Of a stretch of DNA of 64,000 nucleotides, positions 55,868 through 64,000 are shown piece by piece; position 1 is the stretch's first letter; every line of letters begins with the position of its first letter. The stretch is from Agaricus subrufescens (taxonomy: Eukaryota; Basidiomycota; Agaricomycetes; Agaricales; Agaricaceae): contig JAQOTE010000022.1 in the NCBI GenBank assembly GCA_029945375.1, forward strand, positions 62,001 to 126,000, in the 5' to 3' direction. The notes under the pieces are model-generated. The model saw nothing but the letters and a program-made list of their open reading frames with translations. It ran no database searches and was not told the origin of the DNA. The translations under genes and the position numbers were made by a program.

Positions 55868-58682
55868 AAGCAAACGTGGGACCTGATGGAGTGGATGGGC
55901 CCACGTAAGCTTCCTTCTTTTACATCCATTAAGCATAATGGAGAAGCATGTGTCGAGTTACCACAGTTGTGGGAGGCACTACACAAAGTTTACAACAGCA
56001 CGGCTACTAATGCTGTTGACTTCGACATCATCGAGTCATCCCCTGGCCTTGATGAAAGGGAGTGGAAGGACTTTTCTGACCACGAGATGCTGGACGCACT
56101 GAAGGCGTGCTCATCCCGTTCTGCCCCGGGGCCCGACCATGTTAAGTGGCGGCACCTCAAAGCCATCGTCCCTCAATGCTTGGGGGTCCTGGTTCCCCTG
56201 GCCAATGCCTGCCTTAGGGTCGGGCATTGGCCGGATTACTTTAAGATGTCCTCGTCGGTTATCATCCCGAAGCCAAACAAGGCATCTTACGATACCCCAC
56301 GGTCGTTCAGGCCGATAGCGCTCCTGAACACCATCGGGAAACTTATAGAGAAGATGCTCTCGACTAGACTCCCGTTTGATGCTGTCAAATTTGGAATCTT
56401 TGATGATGGCCAGTTTGGTGGTATCCGGCAAAGATCCACTGATGATGTGGGCCACTACCTTACCAACCTCGTACGAGTGGGGTGGGCCAAAGGTCTACAG
56501 ACTAGTGTCATTGCCTTTGATGTGGCACAGTTTTTTCCCTCACTGAATCACGAAGCTCTGATTCAGATCTTGGCGAAGCAGGGATTCCCACCTAATGTGG
56601 GAACCTTCTTCTCGTCTATCTTGTTAACCAGAAGACCTCATATCTATGGGGCGGAAACAAGTCCCCTTTTTTCAAGGCTGATGTGGGAGTGGGACAGGGC
56701 TCTGCTTTGTCTCCAGTCCTCTCGGCTTTGTACTTTGCAAAGATTATGCAAGTATTCTTTGCGTATTCACATCGCCTAGAGTGCGACCTGCTTTCTTATG
56801 TGGATGACGGAACACTTGTCTGTCAGTCCCGTGAGCTCTCTGACAACGTCCCGTGCCTCGCCAAGGCGTATGATGTTATGTTTCGTACCCTCGGCTCATT
56901 TGGTCTTTCTATGGAGCATTCGAAGACCGAATTATTCCACTTTACGCGTAAGCGTAACCCTTGCTCCCAGAGGTGGCCCTCCTGGTGGGCCCTTATGGGA
57001 AGGACAACCCGCTTCAGGCCAAGACCACCTGGCAGTACCTTGGCTTCTTTTTTGATTGCGAGCTCACTTTCAAGGAGCATGTGAGACATTATACGACTAA
57101 GGCTTTTACTTCTGTGAAGGCTTTAGGCATGCTTGGAAACTCTGTTCGGGGCCTTTGTCCCACGGACAAGAGGCTTCTTTACAGGACGTGTGTGTTGCCT
57201 GTTGCAACGTATGGGTTCTTTTTGTGGTACAGTCCAAAGGGCCGGATTAAGGGCCTTCTGGACTCTTTTCGCAAGATGCAGCGTAGGGCTGCTCTTTGGA
57301 TCACAGGGGCATTTTGCACCTCACCTACGGGCAGAGTTGAGGCCATCGCTGGCCTTATTCCGATCCATTTGCATTTGAAGAAGTTGCGCACTCGAGCTGT
57401 ATTCCGGGTGCAAACTCTCTCTCCAAACCACCCAATCAGACGCTTTACTGGGTCTGGTCAGGAGGAACTGGCCCACCGGTTCCATAACGCCCACCTTCCA
57501 TTGAAGGTTAGGGAGCAGGTCAAGTCCTTTATCTCGGACTTGGGTCGAGCTGTTCCGAGTGTCCAGGAACCATTCGAGGCTGACTGCGTGGAGGCCCAAC
57601 CTGGATACCGCATCTTGGACGATTTCGGCGATCGAATCTCGTTCATCGATTCCCCACCATCTGGGGCGATTAAGGATGATGCTGACATCCTGCGCCTCAC
57701 TCGTCTTTGGACTTCCTATGAGGAAGTCCCTCATACAGTCATTCTGGGGACTGCCGCTTCGGTGGACCCCAAGGGTGAGCTTGAGGCAGCTTCAGCTGCC
57801 TCGGCTCAATGGGATTGGGGAGAAGGCGGCAAAGGCTTTAAACAGGACTTCTCCTTCCCACTGGGACACTCCACTCAGCAGGATGCTGAATTGGATAGTC
57901 TCACACGTGCCATTGACCTAGGCCTTAAGGTCCCGTGGGTGCGCAACATTGTCATATTCACAGGCACTATTACTATGGCGAGAGTCCTGATGGATCCAAA
58001 ACCACACTCGGGTCAGCAGCTATCTTTGTTTGCTGCCCATCGGCTTCAGCCCTGGCTTTCCACTTTTGAGGAAGCCAAGGTCACGTTCGTCCATGCCAGG
58101 AATCACCTGGGATGGGGTCTGCCTGGGATCTCTGTCAAGGATCTCAAGAATCACCAGGCGTACTACCGCTTCGGCGAGAATGGTACGCCTTGGACTACTT
58201 TAGCCTCTGAATGCCGCAGGGTTCAGAAGGCATGCATGGATGAGTGGCACCGTCTGTTCCGCTCTCCAGACTTCTGTGGAAGTCAGTTTATGGAGTTTCA
58301 CAAGAGTGCTGTGAATCCCAGAAAAGGGCTGATGGCCCCCTCCTACGTTGGTGGTGGGAGTTGGCTGTCAAATATCTTGATCAACGAGCCCCGCATGTGC
58401 GCAAGGGCCACAAGACTCATCCTGAACCACGGGCCTACTGCCGAGTACAGGATTCGTTTCAATGTTGGCGATTCTATCACCGCCTACTGTCACTATTGCC
58501 GGTCTGGTGCAAACCAGACCTGTGATCATTTGCTTAACAAGTGCAAAGCACTCGAACGGGCCAGATGTCAAGAGCGGTTTATGACCCTCACGGAGGTCCT
58601 TGTTTACCTTGATGATAATCCTTGGATATTTTCATTTGAGGAACCACCTGAAGAGATTCATGCGCGGTTTTCACCTGAGTAG
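55868..58682 (+). pseudogene. LINE ORF2, 3' part: reverse transcriptase and RNase H-like domain
   Basis: It continues from 47700 (KQTWDLMEWMGPRKL). Reverse transcriptase motifs are SAPGPDHVKWRHLK, SSVIIPKPNK, FRPIALLNTIGKLIEK, FDVAQFFPSLNH, GVGQGSALSPVLSALYF and SYVDDGTLV (about 56796). Two frameshifts break it: one at the T-run near 56667-56673 and one near 56960. After thumb-like sequences comes an RNase H-like fold (QQDAELDSLTRAIDLGLKV, NIVIFTGTITMARVL, VHARNHLGWGLPG) in which the usual TDGS, SDS and final Asp positions are replaced. A zinc-binding end follows (CHYCRSGANQTCDHLLNKC), with a stop at 58680-58682. Confidence 0.9.
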
Positions 58683-58854
58683 GAGAGTGGCTCTTTGGGA
58701 CACACTGGGTTGGGACCCCTCTTGAAGGGTGAGTGTTGTAGTTCCGGGTTCTGCTGTCTCTGGGGTCTCGACGGGTGACTGGGGTCTGGGGGTGGTGTCT
58801 TGTCGATGCCGCCGGGCTAAGCCGGGTACTCCCCACCGGGCTTCTGGCAGATAG
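58683..58854 (+). other. LINE 3' untranslated region
   Basis: GC-rich, non-coding sequence with G-runs (GGGGTCTGGGGGTGG) after the ORF2 stop. No poly-A or simple-repeat tail is visible before copia-2 starts, so the tail may have been lost or lie beyond copia-2. Confidence 0.6.
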
Positions 58855-59259
58855 TGTTAGAATAATAATAGTATTAGATGCTTGTATAAGCTCGTACTTT
58901 ATTTAGATAGATATACTTGTATCTCTCCGAGCATTGAGCGACTCATAGCTCTGCCTAATCGTGTATGTGGATACCTGTAGCTCATACTCTTCTAAGCTGA
59001 GCAATTATGCTTATAATATGCGACCCACAGTAAAGGATTTACCTGTGGATGGACTAGTAGTTTAGTATATAAACCCCATGTATTCACTGTAATCTATATC
59101 GTCGAAGATACATCTTCTACATCTCTACTACTCTCAACACCTACTTCAGCTCCTTAGAACTATCTCCTACTACTTCTAGTAAGTACTACTCAACCTGCCA
59201 CTACGCTAGTTAGCTGCTAGCATGATGATTCCCTAGAGGAAATCATTATTGTCTTAACA
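58855..59259 (+). repeat. copia-2 5' LTR (405 bp)
   Basis: It starts TGTTAGAATAATAATAG and ends GTCTTAACA. The first eight and last nine bases are the same as in copia-1. A TATA box (TATATAAA) lies at 59066-59073. Confidence 0.88.
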
Positions 59260-59279
59260 GGTTATGGGCCCCGATCGCC
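59260..59279 (+). promoter_or_regulatory. copia-2 primer-binding site (initiator tRNA half-molecule type)
   Basis: GGTTATGGGCCC directly follows the LTR, as in copia-1, and is complementary to the initiator tRNA-Met anticodon stem-loop. The leader 59280-59498 shows no gene. Confidence 0.8.
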
Positions 59280-59498
59280 AGCTCACTATGTGCAAGGGCA
59301 CTTGCACTAGCAGAGTAGGTTGATCATGTAACCTGGAATCGAGTGGTAGTGAGATACCCATATCTCCCAACTACAGTTGACCGCTATTCCGAGTCACCCA
59401 TATAGGTGTACAGACCTATGACATCAGACTACTAGCAGCATCGGCTGATTACCCCTGCGCTATAAATTACTGATTTCTATTATTAGAATCAAGTAAAC

Positions 59499-62400
59499 AT
59501 GTCTCACGTCATCGCTCTGCTCAATTCTGTCGAACAACTTACCGGAGCCGAGAATTACGGCACCTGGAAGGATGAAATGGCCGATATTCTTATCCTCCAA
59601 ATCGCTAATGGGTTCTCATACAATGCCTACGACGTCTGCCTTAACAGGTGGACGATCCCGGCTAAACACAAACTTCCACCCAAGTTGGAAACCCAAACCC
59701 AAGAAGCTTATACTGAAGGTATAACCCAGCTTGAAGAAGAGAATAATACTATCGATGAAGCTATTGAAGAGAGGCATTGTCTCTCCCATACTGCAAGAGC
59801 AATGATAAATTCTAGGATTACTAGAGGCTTAGTTGCGCAGAGATTTGACTCTGCTGCAGACCTTTGGAACTTCCTCGAGAAGACTTATGGTGTAACCGGT
59901 CCATCGGCTATCTATGCCCTGTACCGGCAAACCATTAATTTCCGGATTTCCGGAACAAAGGAACCATCGGCCGAAATAGCCAGCCTCGAGTTAATCTATT
60001 CCAGGCTCCGAAGCACTGGGGTAGATATTCCAGAATTAGTAATGGCGATGTCCCTGCTCGGTGCCATACCAGAGCATTGGAAAATCGCATCATCCTTCTT
60101 AGCCGCCAAAGGAGACGTCCCCGACGTAACCTTCCAAGCTGTCAGAGCTGCGATTTTACAAGAGTATAATCAGCGCCTGTCCAGCAATCACCCCCAGGTG
60201 AACCGCTTCTCTGGTGTCAAACAAGGAGGCTTTAAAAAGCCCCAATGGCAACCATATAAAGGACAACAGCAGCCTATGCAGCGACCTAATAATGGCCAGC
60301 AGCAACAGCAGCAACAACAACCACAGCAGAGGAATTCTGCTGGTCCGCAGAAGAAGACTCGCCGAGGGAGGAAAAAGCCTCAGCCTCAGGTAAATGAAAT
60401 AATCGCCTCTACTGGCGTTCTGCAGCTTGACGACTACTCGCCGCAGACCTCGACTCTTTTTGCCCCTGCCACGGGCCAACCACAGGTTAGCGCTCTTGGA
60501 GTTGCAACCTCATCAACGCTCCCAAAGAAGGTAGAGCATAATTCAACTTCGCAGATCACCCTTGACCCGCGACCCAGACCGTACCCTTCCAGAATGGCAC
60601 TCGCCAAGGAACGCGCCCTCAAACTCTACGAGGACAGGACGCAATTCAGGAATGGTGGAGAAACTTCTACTACCCCCTTACCAATTTCGAAAGCAGAAAT
60701 GCTCCGAAAGTTTTGGGAAGAAGAAGAAGCAACCGCAATGCGGAAACACATGGAAAATCCCATGTCTCCATACATGCAAAGGTACACAGAGATGCGCAGC
60801 GCCTTCCGATACCAAGCTTTCAAAGAAAAGCTGGAAAAGGAGGAGCTCCCCCAAGAGCCAATAATCGTCGACCCAATCGACGAGGCAATAAGGGAAGAAG
60901 CTCCGAAGAGCTTCGATCTCGAAACCGTGTCCCTGGGAAGCGAAACTGAGGACGTAAAGATCGATGATTACAAGTATGTGATCCGATCTATAAATGATTA
61001 TCAAACAGCTAACCTTATACAGGCCGGAGATGTCCCCTACTATTCAGATGTAGGAAGAGACTCTAGTAGTACACCGGCCATATATTGTATTAATACACCT
61101 CCCTGCTGCTTCGCTTCTATATCTGAGGAAGTAAATGAGGATTCTGCCGAACCTCAAGAAGCCAGAACACCAGATAATCATAGTACCGGCAATCTGCCTA
61201 GTATAAGTGGCGTTACACCTATAAACGACGACTTTCCGATCAGATGGTTACTAGATTCAGGAGCATCACGACACTTTACAAATAATCTTGATGACTTCCT
61301 AGATTATGTAACTGGTGATTACGGAGATGCGGGAACCGCGCATAACAGCAATGATATAAAAATAACTGCTGTTGGAACCGTAATGATAGAGTACGAAGTC
61401 TATAATACGACTGACGGAAATACATACCTCATGCGAAACACTGTAACCAGGGTTGAATACGCAGAGGAATTACGAGAAAGGATACTATCAGTCAACACAT
61501 ATTTAAATATGGGTTGGACATCTATTGGCGAAACAGATCGAACCATTCTATATGATAGACAGGGAAACCCTGCTTTAATGGCCCAAAAGGTTCCTGGAGG
61601 AGCTCAAAACCTCCACTATGTTCGATCCCGCATCATTAAAAACGATGCTTATAACGTCAATAAAATAAGTGTTAATGAAATCACTTATGAAGTCTGGCAT
61701 CAAAGATTCGGACACTGCTCAGATTTCGCTCTGAGCAAAATACCTGAATGCTCCAGTGAACGGATTAAAATTCCGAAAGCTTCTGATCATGTATGCAAAG
61801 GCTGTGCGCTAGGCAAACAAAATCAGAAACCCTTTCAACCAAACCCAAAACGAGCTAAGGCAATTGGAGAAATGACACATTCTGATCTTCTCGAAATGCC
61901 GATCAAGTCGTACTCCAAATATAAATGGGTACTGACATTTTTGGATGACTATTCATCCGCTTGCACAATCGTCCTAATAAGGAACAAAGCTGACGTACCA
62001 AGGTACATAGAAGCTTACGTACATAAAATGTGGCATTCACAAAAAGTTCGTTGTTTCCAATTTCGGACAGACAATGGCGGAGAATATGTCTCCCAAGGAC
62101 TCAAGGACTTCTTCCTTGACAATGCGATGGACCACCAAACAACAGTCCCCTATGCACACCAACAAAACGGTCGTGCAGAAAGGTTAAATCGCACCTTGCT
62201 CGAAAAAGAACAGGCAATGCGGCTACATGCCTGCTTACCTGATTCTCATTGGGAATTTGCTATTTCAGCAGCCGTTCATGTATATAATAATACACCAATG
62301 CGTCACCTAAATTGGCAGACTCCACACCAATACTTCGGATATGAGAAGATCGATTTAAATCACCTCCGAGTATTTGGATGCGGTGCATATGCATTCATAC

Positions 62401-64000
62401 CAGAGGAAAAGCGAATTAATAAGCTTTCACCTCGATCTGAATTCATGACATTCATTGGATATGCTCCGGATGGAAGTTATTTGTTCTTCCGACACAAATC
62501 CAATAGAACTGTGTTCAGATCAAGATCTGCAATCTTTGATGAACGAATCTTTCCGTTCTGCCCAGACTACAAACCTGGTGAACTAGAGAAAAGAATGCTT
62601 TGAGACGATGGAACTGACGATTCATCATCCTCAGAAGAAGATCCTCTAAGACCCTTAGAGTATGATCCTAATTTCTCAGATTCTTTCACACCAAAACCGA
62701 TGAATAATTTTCGGCATAGCCAATATCATCACCCTTCTTCCTCTAATCAGGAGAGACCATCAAATCCCACTCCACCTCGTGATAACAGTCCACCACCTGA
62801 TGATGACCATGAATCCTTCAGTCATGATATCGGAAGTGCAGAAGGACATCGTCAACCAATAGACTATCACGATGAAAATAGATTTGATCCGCAACCGCCG
62901 CCGTCTACCCCTTCTGACTTAGGTCCAGGAGAAGTTCAGCCTCCTCCCAGTACTCCTCCCCGCTTCTCTACGCAAGAGAAAGGAAAAATGAGAGCACCTA
63001 CTCCGAGTCCGAGCTCTTCTCCGAGCCCAAGGTCGATTCCTAAAGAACGACCCCCAGTCATAAGAAGAGAAAGGTCATTACCTAATAGACCTCCCTTCAT
63101 TCTTCCAGAGGGATTCCCTCCGAGAAGATCGACAAGACAACGGCAACCCCCTGTAAGACCAGGAAATGTCTATGGTGAAAGATCAAATCCTGTAGATATT
63201 GAAAGACAAAGTAGCGGAGACTGGCCAAGCTCAATCGCTTTGAAAGAGCAACCAGACCCTTCCGAACCTCCATCAGAAAGAATCAACCGACCACGTTGGC
63301 ATTCTGATAGAGAAGATGTCGATGATCCGATGGGAATGGTGATGGGTAAAAATAAACCCTTACCTAAAATTCCAGAAACAGAAGATCAACAACTAAAACG
63401 TCTTACAAGTGAGGGGGGAAAGGAATTCATTTCCATTTTATTAGCAAAAGCCATCATTCCAGTCACTTATAGAGACCTTGAGAAAATACCTCGGGACGAA
63501 CAGAAAGACTGGATTGCAGCATGCCTGGAGGAGCTCCAAGCCTTAAAAAAGCGAGGAGTTTATGAAATAGTTAAACTTCCGGAAGGAAGAAAAGCTATCA
63601 AAAATAGATGGGTCTTTAACGTAAAGTCTGATGGCCGGAAACGTGCTCGACTTGTCGCTAAAGGATTCTCTCAAATCGAAGGAATCGACTTCGATGAGTT
63701 ATTTTCCCCTGTTGTACGATATGAAACTGCTCGCCTCATCTTCAGTGTTGCAGCACTAGAAGATTGGGAAATCGAGAGCGTCGATGTCAAAGCAGCATAC
63801 TTATATGGAAAACTCGAAGAAGAAATCTACATGGAAGAACCGGAAGGTTTCCATGATCATCGAGGAAAAGTCTGGAAATTAAACCGTGCATTATATGGCC
63901 TGAAGCAATCTGGCTTAGCCTGGTGGCGTGAATTAACCGCCTCTATGAAAGAACTAGGCTTTAAGCGATGTGCATCAGATGCAGGGGTATATTATTACGT
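59499..64000 (+). pseudogene. copia-2 Gag-Pol polyprotein with one TGA stop (3' end outside window)
   Basis: The frame from the ATG at 59499 is open for 1034 codons, meets TGA at 62601-62603, and is then open in the same frame to the window end (1500 codons shown). Domains: Gag-like (ADLWNFLEKTYGVTG, EHWKIASSFLAAK), a Gln-rich linker (about residue 267), protease WLLDSGASRHFT (about 583), and pre-integrase zinc region WHQRFGH...CKGCALGKQ (about 731-765). Integrase has HSDLLEM, RTDNGGEY and QQNGRAERL, and a Pro-rich hinge follows the TGA. Reverse transcriptase starts with KNRWVFNVKSDGRKRARLV and is cut just before the YVDD box. Compared with copia-1 there is a longer insert before the protease. 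The TGA context (CTT TGA GAC) is one CpG transition from CGA. Confidence 0.92.

Larger units (their letters stand above)
44640..58854 (+). mobile_element. Tad/I-like LINE split by Ty3 copy 2
   Basis: A non-LTR retrotransposon with ORF1 (Gag-like, zinc knuckles) and ORF2 (endonuclease, reverse transcriptase, degenerate RNase H). ORF2 is interrupted at 47700 by the Ty3 element. Removing 47701-55867 (element plus one CCAAT copy) restores the reading frame across the junction (SQTN-KQTWDL). The 3' region 58683-58854 is non-coding and GC-rich, and ends where copia-2 begins. The coordinates give minimum limits; the true 5' and 3' ends are not defined. Confidence 0.9.
58855..64000 (+). mobile_element. 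copia-2: Ty1/copia retrotransposon, 5' part (runs past the window)
   Basis: 5' LTR, primer-binding site, leader and most of a Gag-Pol polyprotein are present; reverse transcriptase continues beyond 64000. It belongs to the same lineage as copia-1 (same primer site, similar protein order) but the LTRs differ in length and sequence, so it is a separate family. The 3' LTR and target duplication are outside the window. Confidence 0.94.

Overview
The window is nuclear DNA of a basidiomycete fungus, most likely a mushroom-forming agaricomycete. Evidence: a tandem array of FunK1-type protein kinase genes, a DUF6534-type membrane protein gene, a many-exon replication factor C large subunit gene with 47-60 nt introns (GTRNGT donors, CTAAY branch points), and dense nested transposons (Ty3 chromovirus, Ty1/copia, a Tad/I-like LINE, and a Tnp2/CACTA-like DNA transposon).

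Layout, left to right. 1-3271: 3' part of a Ty3 chromovirus (copy 1), inserted into exon 1 of a FunK1 relic (D). 3272-25100: four tandem FunK1 loci on the minus strand (D, C, A, B), best explained as a duplicated two-gene unit (A+B duplicated to D+C). Only A (6122-8838, six exons, 820 aa) looks intact. Between A and B lies an 11,572-bp insertion (10841-22412). It has matching termini CTCAG...CTGAG and a 7-bp (possibly 8-bp) target duplication, and the D/C unit preserves a paralogous empty site. It carries a Tnp2-type transposase (14403-17197, plus) and a divergently transcribed multi-exon gene of unknown family (14231-11350, minus). Its right half is filled with CpG-depleted repeat debris.

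25101-37042: ordinary host genes, all on the minus strand: RFC1, a DUF6534-type seven-helix-like protein, and a 949-aa Ser/Pro-rich protein of unknown function. 37043-64000: a retrotransposon block. copia-1 (37948-43873, LTRs, 5-bp TSD) is followed by a LINE (44640-58854) split inside ORF2 by Ty3 copy 2 (47701-55862, minus, TSD CCAAT), then copia-2 (58855 to the window end), which starts just after the LINE 3' region.

Most elements are one or a few mutations from intact: one nonsense codon in each copia polyprotein, a 28-bp tandem duplication in Ty3-2 pol, and TGA stops in the LINE that are each one CpG transition from CGA. A heavily CpG-depleted LTR relic at 17617-18008 suggests these elements are cytosine-methylated and decay by C-to-T change. 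Both Ty3 copies carry an extra antisense gene between pol and the 3' LTR, encoding a Cys-rich, coiled-coil protein. The strongest candidates for something undescribed are the 11.6-kb DNA transposon with its divergent companion gene and the antisense gene of the chromovirus.

All exon boundaries were read by eye from splice motifs and paralog comparison. No search or alignment program was run.
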